Shown: positions 17,358 to 26,290 of the stretch, piece after piece
How the letters are laid out: every line of letters starts with the position of its first letter
Position numbering within the stretch: the first letter of the stretch is position 1
Source of the DNA: an uncultured Acidobacteriaceae bacterium
Lineage (GTDB): Bacteria > Acidobacteriota > Terriglobia > Terriglobales > Acidobacteriaceae
NCBI GenBank assembly: GCA_937879855.1
Contig: CALFMO010000063.1
Location: 78,995-142,994 of the forward strand
DNA: 64,000 nt
Reading direction: 5' to 3'
Position numbers and translations under genes: made by a program
The notes under the pieces: generated by a model
What the model saw: the letters and a program-made list of their open reading frames with translations, nothing else
Told to the model about the DNA's origin: nothing
Databases searched by the model: none

Positions 17358-19448
17358 ATGTCTAAAACACAATTTACTCGTCGAGACTTTCTTCAGACGT
17401 TCTCTCAGGCCGCTGGAGCGACTGCTCTTGGCGGCAGCGCAATCTTTTCAACGCCCTCAGCTTTATATGCCCAAGCCAATACCGATCAAATAGGGCCGAT
17501 CTTAAAGCAAGAGCTTCAGCCCGCCGATGTCGCAGAATTTCAGCTGCGTCAGTACTTGATGAGTCGGGTCAAGCCTCTTCCTTCGCCGGCGAACGCCGAA
17601 GAGTGGACTGCCGAAGCGAGCCGCATTCGGCGGTATGCTTTGGAGGAAGTCATCTTCCATGGTTGGCCCAGGGAATGGGTTAGCGCTCAGCCCAGGTTCG
17701 AGGATTACGGACTGGTCCCGTCAGGCAAAGGCTACCGAACGCGTAAGTTGCGATACGAAATCGTTCCTGGCTTTTGGTCCACGGCGTTGCTGTATGAACC
17801 GGAAACGCCGACGGGGAAAGTTCCAGCAACTCTTAACTTAAACGGCCACGCCCCTCAAGGAAAAGCAGCCGAGTACAAGCAGAAGCGATGCATCAATAAC
17901 GCCTTGCAAGGCATGTTCGCATTGAGTTTGGAATGGCTGGGCATGGGTGAGTTGGATCTTCCGGAGAACGCGCATTGGTTCGGTGCGCACTTGAACTTGG
18001 TGGGAGCCTGCGCGACGGGCTTGTTCTATCTGGCGATGCGCAAAGGTATCGACTACCTGTGCCGACACCCCGGCGTTGATGCGCAGCGCATCGGGGTTAC
18101 CGGCTTATCCGGCGGGGGCTGGCAAACCCTTACCCTGAGTGCACTCGACGAGCGTGTTGCCGTATCTGTTCCAATTTCAGGGCATTTCGCTCTTATCTCG
18201 GCAATTGAACGCAATTCCGACGTAGGGGATATTGAATACAATTCTGTCGATTTGAGGTTGCATTGTGATGTCACTGTGTTGACCGCAATGCGCGCGCCTC
18301 GTCCCACACTGCTCATCTATGCTGCCGAAGACGAATACGGAATGCGGGCCGCTCTCGAAAAACCTCATTGCTATGACGAGATCAGGCCTTTCTTCAAGCT
18401 GTACGGGAAAGAGGACGTCTTTGCCTGGCATGAAAACCTCGATCCAGGTACTCACAACTACCAGCTCGATAACCGCCAGCAAGCCTACGGCTTTTTCACC
18501 CGGCACTTCAATATGCCGATCGTGGAACACGAGATTCCGGTGGACGACCAGATCAAGAGTTGTGAAGAGCTGACAGTAGGACTGCCTGCGGCGAATCTCA
18601 CAATTGTCGGCCTCGCAAAGAAAATGGCCGCGACCTTTCGGCGCCCTACAGTGCCTGGCGATGCCGATTCTCGGTCGGCCTGGGCTGATTCCATGCGGAC
18701 GAAGCTAAGAGATGTGTTGCGCTACGATCCGGTAACGCTGAAGCACGCCTGGCCGATCGCCAGCACTCGCAATAAAGGGCTTGAGACCCTGTCCTACCGC
18801 CTTGAATTCAGCAACCAGCTAAGCGCCACGGCAGTTTGGCTAAAAGCGATAGCAGCTTCGCCTCAAGCGCCGGCTGTGATCATCCTTAACGATGAGGGCA
18901 TGCAAACAGTCCGGCCGGAAGTATTCGGGGACGCCACGCGAGCCCCAGTACTGTCCGAATGCAGGGCGAATTCCGTGGCATGGCGTGTGAATCGCGGCGA
19001 ACAAGTTCTCGCACTTAACCTAATTTTTATCGGGGACGCGTCGCCAGATAAGTTAGGCGAGCCCAAATCTCTATGGGGACCCGCTACCCTCTATACCGAA
19101 CTACTGGCTGCAATGGGGGAGCGGGCCCTCGGAATCGAAGTTGCCCAGTTGCTCGCAGCTAGCAAGTGGGTGCAAACAAGCAAAGGGGCGCCATCAATTT
19201 CTCTGGAAGCTAGCGGCATTCGCAGCCAAGTCGCGGCTCTTACTGCTTCGGCACTCGAACCCTCCACCTTTTCAGACATCTTGACTCGCGAAGGCATGCA
19301 CAGCTTCGGTCACTTATTGGAGAAAGCCGTCCCTTATCAGAACGCCCCGGAACTTTTCTGTCTCGATCTTTACAAGGAATTTGATATTGACCATCTCGTT
19401 GCATTGGCAGCGCCAACCAAAATCGTCCAAACTGCGATAATCAGTTAA
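17358..19448 (+). CDS. Tat-exported alpha/beta hydrolase (paralogue of 10203-12371)
   Basis: A 696-residue exported hydrolase. From ATG 17358 the leader MSKTQFTRRDFLQTFSQAAG carries the twin-arginine motif RRDFLQ and ends at a Tyr-Ala-Gln-Ala site near residue 40. The nucleophile elbow is GVTGLSGGGWQT, the acid region LLIYAAEDEYGMRAAL and the catalytic-His region DPGTHNYQLDNRQ. It is colinear with the other Tat hydrolase and shares IIFHGWPxEWV-type and RKLRYEIVPGF segments, so the two are duplicates that diverged. It lacks a ~20-residue stretch near the C-terminus present in the paralogue. ATG 17358 was preferred over 17331 and 17343 because a CCGGGGG box precedes it and the Tat motif then sits near the N-terminus. 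Confidence 0.85.
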   Translation: MSKTQFTRRDFLQTFSQAAGATALGGSAIFSTPSALYAQANTDQIGPILKQELQPADVAEFQLRQYLMSRVKPLPSPANAEEWTAEASRIRRYALEEVIFHGWPREWVSAQPRFEDYGLVPSGKGYRTRKLRYEIVPGFWSTALLYEPETPTGKVPATLNLNGHAPQGKAAEYKQKRCINNALQGMFALSLEWLGMGELDLPENAHWFGAHLNLVGACATGLFYLAMRKGIDYLCRHPGVDAQRIGVTGLSGGGWQTLTLSALDERVAVSVPISGHFALISAIERNSDVGDIEYNSVDLRLHCDVTVLTAMRAPRPTLLIYAAEDEYGMRAALEKPHCYDEIRPFFKLYGKEDVFAWHENLDPGTHNYQLDNRQQAYGFFTRHFNMPIVEHEIPVDDQIKSCEELTVGLPAANLTIVGLAKKMAATFRRPTVPGDADSRSAWADSMRTKLRDVLRYDPVTLKHAWPIASTRNKGLETLSYRLEFSNQLSATAVWLKAIAASPQAPAVIILNDEGMQTVRPEVFGDATRAPVLSECRANSVAWRVNRGEQVLALNLIFIGDASPDKLGEPKSLWGPATLYTELLAAMGERALGIEVAQLLAASKWVQTSKGAPSISLEASGIRSQVAALTASALEPSTFSDILTREGMHSFGHLLEKAVPYQNAPELFCLDLYKEFDIDHLVALAAPTKIVQTAIIS

Positions 19449-19542
19449 GGCGATGCGAGTCTGTGATCTAAGTGATACTCTCTATTTCACCCTGTTAAGA
19501 TTTCTGTTGCCGTCCTCCTGAATTATTTGTAGCCTTTTCAAT

Positions 19543-20376
19543 ATGAAACAAGCCGATTCGCCTCCAGCAAAGAATGGACGTGGAACATCCAACTTTCTCA
19601 GAGCACTGGAGAGCGCTTTTCGAGTGCTTGAGATCATGGCCCGCACTGAAGGTGGCGTGCATGTAAGTGAATTGGCCAGGACGCTTCAGCTTCCCAAGGC
19701 CACCGTGTTTCGAATCTTGTTCACCTTGCAGGAGATTGGTTACGCTCGCAAGGATCCGGTTACTCGCGCCTACGTCGCCGTACGGGGCGTTGCTTGGGTG
19801 AATCACGACGAAGGCAGAGAAATATTGCGGCGCGTCGCCCGGCCCTACATGGAAAAATTGCTTTCGCGTTTTGAGCAAACGGTAAATCTTGCCGTCCTTG
19901 ATCGCGGGCAAGTCCTATACACGGAAATTCTGGAAGGACTTCGCTCGATCCGCATGTCCGCCATCGTCAACACTTATGCTCCGGTTCATGCGACCGGCGT
20001 GGGTAAATGCATGCTGGCATTTTTGCATCCAATGGAAGCGGAGGAGATACTAAAGAAGAGATCTCTGCCTAAGTTGACCCCCAAGACGATTACATCTATC
20101 CGGGTACAGTTGACAGCTTTCAAGCGCATCCGGGAGCAAGGCTTCGCGATCGACAACGAGGAGGCTGAGACCGGTGCGCGCTGTGTGGCCGCCCCGATTT
20201 TCAACTCGCAAGGCCGGCCGGTGGCAGCCATGAGCGTGTCCGGTCCCGTGAATTACATGACCGGAAGCGTCGTCGGACAAATCGCACAACACCTGGCGGA
20301 AGCCACACGGAAGATTTCCGGACAGTTGGGCTTTTCAATAAACCTGAAGGGAAAGCATCTCGCCTATTACGAATAA
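19543..20376 (+). CDS. IclR family transcriptional regulator
   Basis: A 277-residue regulator. The N-terminal winged helix (residues ~25-90) contains VSELARTLQLPKATVFRILF. The C-terminal IclR effector domain contains VLYTEILEG, YAPVHATGVGKCMLA, GFAIDNEEAETGARCVAAPI and PVAAMSVSGP. IclR proteins bind short palindromes and respond to small aromatic, sugar-acid or organic-acid ligands. The gene lies in the middle of the catabolic island, 94 bp after the Tat hydrolase and convergent with the aldolase operon. It is the obvious candidate to bind the three GTTTC-N6-GAAAC operators at 15.75, 24.15 and 24.31 kb. No such site is seen in its own leader. Confidence 0.92.
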   Translation: MKQADSPPAKNGRGTSNFLRALESAFRVLEIMARTEGGVHVSELARTLQLPKATVFRILFTLQEIGYARKDPVTRAYVAVRGVAWVNHDEGREILRRVARPYMEKLLSRFEQTVNLAVLDRGQVLYTEILEGLRSIRMSAIVNTYAPVHATGVGKCMLAFLHPMEAEEILKKRSLPKLTPKTITSIRVQLTAFKRIREQGFAIDNEEAETGARCVAAPIFNSQGRPVAAMSVSGPVNYMTGSVVGQIAQHLAEATRKISGQLGFSINLKGKHLAYYE

Positions 20377-20419
20377 ATGTTGAACCACTTCTGCGCTACT
20401 GGTTAACGTGCAGAAATAC

Positions 20420-21226
20420 TTAAAGGAGGTTCGGACTCCAGACGCTAGGGTCCACGGGCCGTCCGAGAGTTTCCATCATTTCTGCAATCGTTTTGACCAA
20501 CAGGGTGCAGTCGACCCCCACGCCAATCATCTGGAAGCCTTGGCTGATACGAAATTTTCCATCGTTGGCATCGGTCCCCACGATGCCGCAGGGAAAACCC
20601 CGCGCCCGAAGCCGGTCCTTGATCCGGATCAATTCTTCAGCAACCCCCGGGCCTTCCCATTCCCCTACGAATCCTGCGGAGGCTGAGTAGTCTGCTGGAC
20701 CAAAAAAGAAGCCATCTACATCGGACACCTGCATGATGGCTTCAAGATTCTTTCCCGAATCTACGGTTTCTATCATGGGCAGGATGATAGTCCTCTGATT
20801 CGCCGTCTTGGCATGAGCCCTTCCCTTGCCCCACGCAGTCGCCCGCTCGACTCCCATGCCACGCAGACCACGCGGGGGATATTTGGCGAAGCAAACAGCT
20901 CGCTCAATTTCTTCGGCGGTGCGGATTCGCGGTACGATAATTCCGTGCGCTCCCAAACCCAAAGTCCTCTGAATTAAACCATGTTCGATCCCAGGAATTC
21001 TAACCAGAGCTGCCGTGGAACTACGGCTGATCGCCCGCAGATGGTTGGCAACTTCCTGCAGGTCAAGTTCTCCGTGTTCCGTGTCGATACAGATCCAGTC
21101 CAAGCCCATTCGGGCTGCGATTTCGCTGGCAGTGGGCGATTCCATCGTTACCCACAATCCGAATGTGGTTTCTCCATTTCGAAGTTTCTCCCGCAGACGG
21201 TCGCCGGCGTTTACGCTTTCGGTCAT
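20420..21226 (-). CDS. HpcH/HpaI family aldolase (2-keto-3-deoxy acid aldolase-like)
   Basis: A 268-residue class II pyruvate aldolase. It has FGLWVTMESPTASEIAARMG, WICIDTEHGELDL, ALVRIPGIEHGLIQRTLGLG, GIIVPRIRTAEEIERAV, the metal-binding Glu in ILPMIET and GFFFGPADYSASAG. These enzymes cleave 2-keto-3-deoxy sugar acids or 4-hydroxy-2-oxo acids to pyruvate and an aldehyde using Mg/Mn. The aldehyde dehydrogenase of the neighbouring operon could take the second product. The conserved part starts near MTESVNAGDRLREKL (ATG 21226); an in-frame ATG at 21277 would add 17 residues. It is the last gene of the minus-strand operon that starts at 24023. Confidence 0.88.
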   Translation of the reverse strand: MTESVNAGDRLREKLRNGETTFGLWVTMESPTASEIAARMGLDWICIDTEHGELDLQEVANHLRAISRSSTAALVRIPGIEHGLIQRTLGLGAHGIIVPRIRTAEEIERAVCFAKYPPRGLRGMGVERATAWGKGRAHAKTANQRTIILPMIETVDSGKNLEAIMQVSDVDGFFFGPADYSASAGFVGEWEGPGVAEELIRIKDRLRARGFPCGIVGTDANDGKFRISQGFQMIGVGVDCTLLVKTIAEMMETLGRPVDPSVWSPNLL

Positions 21227-21330
21227 GGCTCGCTTTCTGAAAATTCGAGGATTGCTCGTACCTTTCTCACCAGTCAAGAGTGCGGCGACCTGCTATGCGG
21301 GCAGGCCGCGTATATATCTCGATCCAGATA

Positions 21331-22689
21331 CTAGTTTCCTATTCCGTATTGATCCTCCACCAGGGTCAGCAAACCCAGTCGCTCCAGCCGATCGAGCGGG
21401 GCACGGAAAGTGACATGCACAACTCCGGGATGCCGCCCGATTTCTATGCTGCCCGTAATTGTCGCCCGGTTTTTGACCTCTGGAACCGTCATTCGAAGGA
21501 TTGCCGCGGCTCTTGCCAAACCATTGTCGGTCGCGGAATTCAAGTTCGCCCCCGTTCCCACGAAAGAGATCGGCGCGGACTTTTCGACCTCATCGACGCC
21601 CCACTGCTTTGCCAACTCGATCGCTTGTGTCCGCTCGGCGTCGGACAAGGGCTTAGCCAGGTAGGGCAGATCCTCGAGCAACGGTAAAATAATCGGTCCG
21701 TCTAGCGCGAGGCCTTTCATCAAATGGACTTGTAGTGTGACAATTCCTGCTACGTCGCAGGTGTGGCCCGCGATTTCGCCATCGCCTTGCAGCGCGTGCA
21801 TGTCTCCGAGATAGATCCCTCCGCCCTTTACCTTGACCGGGCAGATCAGAATCGAACCGGCGCGTACGATATCGATGTCCATGTGTCCGTCGGTGCGAAG
21901 TTCCAATTGCTCAGGCGTGATCGCGTATTCGTGGGGCGCACCCAAAAGGAATGATCCGAAGTCACCCGCGTTATGTGATTCCGGCATGCAGACGGCCGGC
22001 ACCGTTCCCAGTTGCCCCATGAAAGGGCGCAAACGGGCGACAAGCCCCACCAGATCGTGGGGAGCGAAAGTGAGAATGCAATTCTGCACTGAGTTCTTGG
22101 GCAGCGCGGCGTATCTTTTGGCATCGCGAGCAATATTTTCTGCCGGTTCCTGTGGCAAGGTCAGGCCTACAGTGCGGTTATTGTCGAAAGCGATGGTGTA
22201 GCCGTTGGTGAATGAGAACGGAGCCGCTTCCGCCCCACATTTTACGCAGCGTATTGCCGACTGACCGATCCCTTCTACTCGGGTCTCGGGATAGAGCACA
22301 CCACATCCGGGACATTTGCCGGCCACATAGGGGTCGCCCAGGTAGCGTCCGGTCATGAACTGGTCGTTGCCGGAGGCCGTGGCGATCGAAGTGACCTTAA
22401 TTTCGCGGATTCGAATTGCGACAGCATCACCAATCTCCGCACCCGCGACCGCAATCGGTCGCGTGACCTCGTGCCCACCTCGAATCGCAGGTGTGATCAT
22501 CGGACCCCAGCAACCGGGTGCAGTATTGGCGATAATATGGCCGCCATCTCTCACAGGACCAAGCATGGGGCGCGCCGGGTCCAGCAGGCCATCGGTGAAC
22601 TGGTCGACGAAAACGGTCTCGCTGCCTGCATCGAGCTTTGCTGGGTGATCGATGCTTTGTCTGACGCTATCTACTGTGGTTGTGGCCAT
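21331..22689 (-). CDS. Acetamidase/formamidase family protein with internal zinc ribbon
   Basis: A 452-residue member of the FmdA/AmdA amidohydrolase family that hydrolyses formamide, acetamide or related short amides to ammonia and acid. It contains GPVRDGGHIIANTAPGCWGP near residue 50, VHLMKGLALDGPIILP and LGDMHALQGDGEIAGHTCDV. Unusually, a CPGCG...CVKCG four-cysteine ribbon is embedded around residues 143-175. This resembles the small FmdB-type zinc ribbon that is normally a separate protein. GGAGG precedes ATG 22689 at good spacing. Its place between the NHL-repeat protein and the aldolase suggests it releases ammonia from an amide produced by the hydantoinase-like steps (inference). Confidence 0.88.
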   Translation of the reverse strand: MATTTVDSVRQSIDHPAKLDAGSETVFVDQFTDGLLDPARPMLGPVRDGGHIIANTAPGCWGPMITPAIRGGHEVTRPIAVAGAEIGDAVAIRIREIKVTSIATASGNDQFMTGRYLGDPYVAGKCPGCGVLYPETRVEGIGQSAIRCVKCGAEAAPFSFTNGYTIAFDNNRTVGLTLPQEPAENIARDAKRYAALPKNSVQNCILTFAPHDLVGLVARLRPFMGQLGTVPAVCMPESHNAGDFGSFLLGAPHEYAITPEQLELRTDGHMDIDIVRAGSILICPVKVKGGGIYLGDMHALQGDGEIAGHTCDVAGIVTLQVHLMKGLALDGPIILPLLEDLPYLAKPLSDAERTQAIELAKQWGVDEVEKSAPISFVGTGANLNSATDNGLARAAAILRMTVPEVKNRATITGSIEIGRHPGVVHVTFRAPLDRLERLGLLTLVEDQYGIGN

Positions 22690-22730
22690 GGTGGGTCCTC
22701 CAATCGAAAATTTATTACGCTTTATACGTA

Positions 22731-23573
22731 TTAAGGCACCCGGGTCAATTTCGTCAGCCGGTCTTCTGGCGGCGTTTCCGCCATATAAAAGTTGCCTCGC
22801 GAATCTCCGAACACGCCGTGAGAATTAAAATTGGACGGACGGCAGCGTCCCAGCAACTTGCCCTCGGGAGATAACATACTGAGCCGGGGCACCTGGTCCG
22901 AGACATAAACCATTCCGTCCCTGTCAATATACAAGTCCATGGGATGATACAGATCCCGCCATTGGTCGAGGTATTCGCCTTCGGCAGTAAAGACCTGAAC
23001 CCGATCGTTCTCACGATCAGCGACAAAAACCCGGCCATCCGGGTGAACCCTGACTGCGTGAGGGGTAGTGAACTCTCCCGGCCCGTCACCCGGTTTGCCC
23101 CAGGTGCGTCTCAACTTTCCTTCCGGTGAAAACCAGTGAACCGTGGAGTTGCCGTAACCGTCGGCGACGTAAATGTCGCCGTTCGCCGCGACCGCCACGT
23201 CGGTTGGGGCGTTGAAAGGCGCCTGAAAGCTGGGGCGATGCCGCTCGCCAATCACACGCTGCAGGTTGCCGTGAGTGTCGTATTCCTGAATCTGGTGAGC
23301 GTCGCGATCCACCAAAAGAATTCGTTCGCCGATGCAAAAAATACCGTGGGGATCGGCGATTTTGCCCGAGCCCCATGACCGCAAGTATTTTCCACATGAG
23401 TCAAAAACGATTACAGGAGGATCTTTCCGCTGAAACAAATACACCCGGTCTTTAGAATCGACCGCTACATCCGAGACCCAGAATAGCTGCATGCCTGGCG
23501 GCAGCTCTCCCCATGGCCGCTCGACCGCGTAGAAAGTCTCGCCCAAGCTGACGACCAAATCAGTACTGGCCAA
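22731..23573 (-). CDS. NHL-repeat beta-propeller protein (peptidyl-hydroxyglycine lyase-like)
   Basis: A 280-residue protein made of repeated NHL blades, for example FNAPTDVAVAANGDIYVADG, PHAVRVHPDGRVFVADREND and DLYIDRDGMVYVSDQ. The pattern resembles the peptidyl-alpha-hydroxyglycine amidating lyase domain and SMP-30-like propellers, which include lactonases and C-N lyases. It has no signal peptide, so it is probably cytoplasmic. The start is a TTG at 23573 preceded by AGAAGGGA. It lies 12 bp after the SnoaL-like gene and 41 bp before the acetamidase in one operon, so a hydrolytic or lyase role on the same amide-containing substrate is possible. Confidence 0.78.
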   Translation of the reverse strand: MASTDLVVSLGETFYAVERPWGELPPGMQLFWVSDVAVDSKDRVYLFQRKDPPVIVFDSCGKYLRSWGSGKIADPHGIFCIGERILLVDRDAHQIQEYDTHGNLQRVIGERHRPSFQAPFNAPTDVAVAANGDIYVADGYGNSTVHWFSPEGKLRRTWGKPGDGPGEFTTPHAVRVHPDGRVFVADRENDRVQVFTAEGEYLDQWRDLYHPMDLYIDRDGMVYVSDQVPRLSMLSPEGKLLGRCRPSNFNSHGVFGDSRGNFYMAETPPEDRLTKLTRVP

Positions 23574-23585
23574 TTTTTGTCCCTT

Positions 23586-24023
23586 CTATTGGCCGCCCTT
23601 AGATTGCTTCAGCGGCGGTATTGCGCCAAGCTGCTGGAACAAGGTCAAAGCATTCACCATGGCATGAATCTCCACGACTTTGCCGCCAGCAAAACGATAA
23701 AAATACATCGCGGTAAACTTGACCGGCTTGCCAGTGGGAGCGAGCCCGCGAAACTCTTCCTTGTGAGTTCCGGTGAAGGTCCAGCGCGTAGCAATACGGT
23801 CACCTTCAGCGACCTGTTCCTCGATCTTCAATCGCGAGTCCGGAAAGGCGGCACGCCACGTAGTCACAAACTGCTTCAGGGGATCGAGTCCTATCACCTG
23901 ACCGGCGGACGGCTCATAGTAAACTACATCAGCGTCGTAGACCTCGTCTGCAATCGCCATATTGTTCTTGTTGAAGCCCTCATCGCACCAGTGGCGAAGC
24001 AGCGCCTTATTAGTTTCCGACAT
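23586..24023 (-). CDS. SnoaL-like ester cyclase/polyketide-cyclase family protein
   Basis: A 145-residue single-domain protein of the SnoaL-like NTF2 fold. Diagnostic features are DEVYDADVVYYEPSAGQVIG, the FVTTWRAAFPDSRLKIEEQV segment, DRIATRWTFTGTHKEEFRGL and the C-terminal YFYRFAGGKVVEIHAM. Members are cyclases, hydrolases or small-molecule binding proteins; the activity here cannot be assigned. It is the first gene of the four-gene minus-strand operon. AAAAGGA precedes the ATG, and the operon promoter with palindromic operator lies 80-140 bp upstream. Confidence 0.85.
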   Translation of the reverse strand: MSETNKALLRHWCDEGFNKNNMAIADEVYDADVVYYEPSAGQVIGLDPLKQFVTTWRAAFPDSRLKIEEQVAEGDRIATRWTFTGTHKEEFRGLAPTGKPVKFTAMYFYRFAGGKVVEIHAMVNALTLFQQLGAIPPLKQSKGGQ

Positions 24024-24102
24024 GGGGTCCTTTTCTGCTGCAGACTTGAGGCGAATCCTCGCCGATTGTGCTGCACGATTGCTAACCGGGCTCGCCTAGC
24101 CA

Positions 24103-24162
24103 AAACTACGAAGGGGCAGAAGGCTTGTCAAGTTATTTCACGAGTCGTTTCTTATATGAAAC
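24103..24162 (-). promoter_or_regulatory. Promoter and palindromic operator of the SnoaL-to-aldolase operon
   Basis: On the minus strand TTGACA (24131-24126), a 17-bp spacer and TAGTTT (24108-24103) form a promoter for the gene starting at 24023. Fifteen bp upstream of the -35 lies GTTTCTTATATGAAAC (24147-24162), an inverted repeat with one mismatch per arm that matches the operator at 15753-15772. The intergenic DNA between 24163 and 24311 shows no gene. Confidence 0.65.
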
Positions 24163-24311
24163 ATCATGTACCGCAATAAGAAACGAGTGCGCCTTGAACT
24201 GTGCTGAGTCGTCGCGCGGCAGGGTCGCCCACACAGGTTCGCCATGCAAACACGCCCAAGCTGCGCATTGGGCGGTCCCTGATGTTCCACTTCATAATAA
24301 ACGAGACAGAT

Positions 24312-24373
24312 CGTTTCACGACTGAAACGGCTGAAATAAACACCTTGACAAAAAACAATGCCGTTCGTAGGAT
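24312..24373 (+). promoter_or_regulatory. Promoter and palindromic operator of the glycosidase gene
   Basis: CGTTTCACGACTGAAACG (24312-24329) is an inverted repeat with 7-bp arms and a 4-bp spacer. Fifteen bp later comes TTGACA (24345-24350), a 17-bp spacer and TAGGAT (24368-24373). The transcript would have a ~150-nt leader before the glycosidase ATG at 24527. This is the third site of the same family and is oriented away from the second one, making the 24024-24526 gap a divergent control region. Confidence 0.65.
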
Positions 24374-24526
24374 GCGCTCACCTTAGTTGCAATTGGAGCT
24401 CTCTCTGAGGGCATCGACATCCCCATTGGAACTGGGAACAATATCCAGCAAGTGGGGTCAAGAAAGCGACGCCGACCGTGAACACTGACACTTCGTCGTA
24501 AAAAGAACCCTCAAAGGAAACCGGCG

Positions 24527-26089
24527 ATGATAAGACGATTCGTTGCACCGCTCTTCGTGATTGCATTTTCGATAGTGCTGCCAAACGCCGTTGCACTCGG
24601 GCAAGAGCAGGTGAAACCTGAAGATCGCGTAAGAATAATGTCAAGCTGGGATCACGTGATTTCGCAGTCGCGCACCTCGGTCTCGGTGAGCATATGCGTC
24701 GAGCCGCCATTGAGAAGGATTTCGCCCATTCACGATCAACTCTTCGATGCGATCCGCAACCTTAATACCGACTTTCTTCACTTTCAACCCTGGAGGCCAT
24801 ATCCGCGTATCGCGGTTGCCGAGTTAGAGCCTCCGCACGACGGCAAGACGTTCTGGGACTTTTCCACCCTTGACCCCATCGTGATCGATTTCATGAAATC
24901 CGCTGAGACTCACTCCGTCGTAATGGATATCAGTACAATCCCGCAATGGATGTGGAAGACCGCCAAACCGGTTCCGTATCCGGCGGATCCCGATGAGATC
25001 ACTTGGGATTATGAGCAAGGCACTGAACTACGTGATCCATCGTTGAAAGAAGTGGCGGATTATTGGGCTCGGGTCGTGAGCTGGTATACGAAAGGCGGAT
25101 TTACTGACGAATACGGAAAGTGGCACGAATCCGGTTTTCACTTCAAGTTTGCCTATTGGGAAGTCTTAAACGAAGTCGAATTCGAACACAGCATGACGCC
25201 CGAGTTTTATACCGCCCTCTATGACGCAATAGTCACGGAACTCCGGAAGGTGGCGCCGGATATGAAGTTTGTGGGCATGGCTCTGGGACCGAGCGGGCCG
25301 TTAACCCAGCCAAAATGGTTTACGTATTTTCTGAACGCCAAAAATCATAAGCCAGGTATTCCCATCGACGCATTCTCGTATCACTATTACTGTCAACCAT
25401 GTCCGGAGAATGACGGGGGTCCGGAAACCACACCGTATTCCATGTTTCCCCAGGCCACCGGGTTTGTGAATGTGGTTCGCTATATCGAATCCATTCGCCG
25501 AGATTTGGCCCCACGGGCCATGACGATGATTGACGAGATTGGAACAATTTATCCTGACGCGCAATCTCCAGAGAAGGCCGACCTGATTCCCAACTCCTAC
25601 TGGAATGCTAGCGGAGCTATGTTCGCATTCCTCTATCCTCAGTTGGCCCGCCTGGGAATCGATGTGGTACACCAGTCGGAGCTGATCGACTATCCAGGCC
25701 AATACCCGGGAACCACACTAGTGCATTGGAAGACAGGCCGGCCGAATGCGCGTTACTGGATAGTGAAGCTAATACACGATAATTTTGGCCCAGGCGACAA
25801 GTTGGTAGAGAGCCGCGCGGCTTTTGAAGATCCTGCGATCCGCGACTCCCCGCCCACCCCTGAATTCGTCCACGCACAATCGTTCCTGAGCCGCGAGCAC
25901 AAGCGGAAGATTTTAGTCGTAAACAAACGCGATCGTCCTTTTGAGATTATCGTTCCGGAAGGCGATGGATCGCAGATTGAGTTTGTCGATGAGACAACGG
26001 CCTCGAATCCGGCTGCCAAGGCTGCGCTCAAGGGCGATCGGTTTACGTTGAACGGATACGGAGTTGCAGTGATCACATTGCCGAACTGA
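24527..26089 (+). CDS. Secreted clan GH-A glycoside hydrolase (GH39/xylosidase-like)
   Basis: A 520-residue protein with a signal peptide (hydrophobic residues ~7-23 before an Ala-Leu-Gly-Gln region). The TIM-barrel domain shows FLHFQPWRPYP, the acid/base Glu216 in WEVLNEVEFE and a candidate nucleophile Glu337 in MTMIDEIG at the end of a barrel strand. This spacing is that of clan GH-A families such as GH39 beta-xylosidases or alpha-iduronidases. A small beta-rich domain follows from about residue 430. The substrate is unresolved. The gene has its own promoter with the island-type operator, so it is likely co-induced with the transport and catabolic operons and supplies their substrate from a polymer or glycoside. 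Confidence 0.82.
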   Translation: MIRRFVAPLFVIAFSIVLPNAVALGQEQVKPEDRVRIMSSWDHVISQSRTSVSVSICVEPPLRRISPIHDQLFDAIRNLNTDFLHFQPWRPYPRIAVAELEPPHDGKTFWDFSTLDPIVIDFMKSAETHSVVMDISTIPQWMWKTAKPVPYPADPDEITWDYEQGTELRDPSLKEVADYWARVVSWYTKGGFTDEYGKWHESGFHFKFAYWEVLNEVEFEHSMTPEFYTALYDAIVTELRKVAPDMKFVGMALGPSGPLTQPKWFTYFLNAKNHKPGIPIDAFSYHYYCQPCPENDGGPETTPYSMFPQATGFVNVVRYIESIRRDLAPRAMTMIDEIGTIYPDAQSPEKADLIPNSYWNASGAMFAFLYPQLARLGIDVVHQSELIDYPGQYPGTTLVHWKTGRPNARYWIVKLIHDNFGPGDKLVESRAAFEDPAIRDSPPTPEFVHAQSFLSREHKRKILVVNKRDRPFEIIVPEGDGSQIEFVDETTASNPAAKAALKGDRFTLNGYGVAVITLPN

Positions 26090-26290
26090 AGATCATGGCT
26101 CCGAGATCTCTTTCTGCGCGGTCGAGATCCGCCCATATCGCGCAGCACTTTAGCCTCAGCTACGAAGTTTCGAGGTGGATTCACATTAGACGGATGCTAT
26201 TCGAGCGCTGCACAGTTGAGGCGTCTGCACCTGCCGCGCAAATCAACTCGAACCCGACCAGAACCACTTTTGATAACATCGCCTGGTTAA

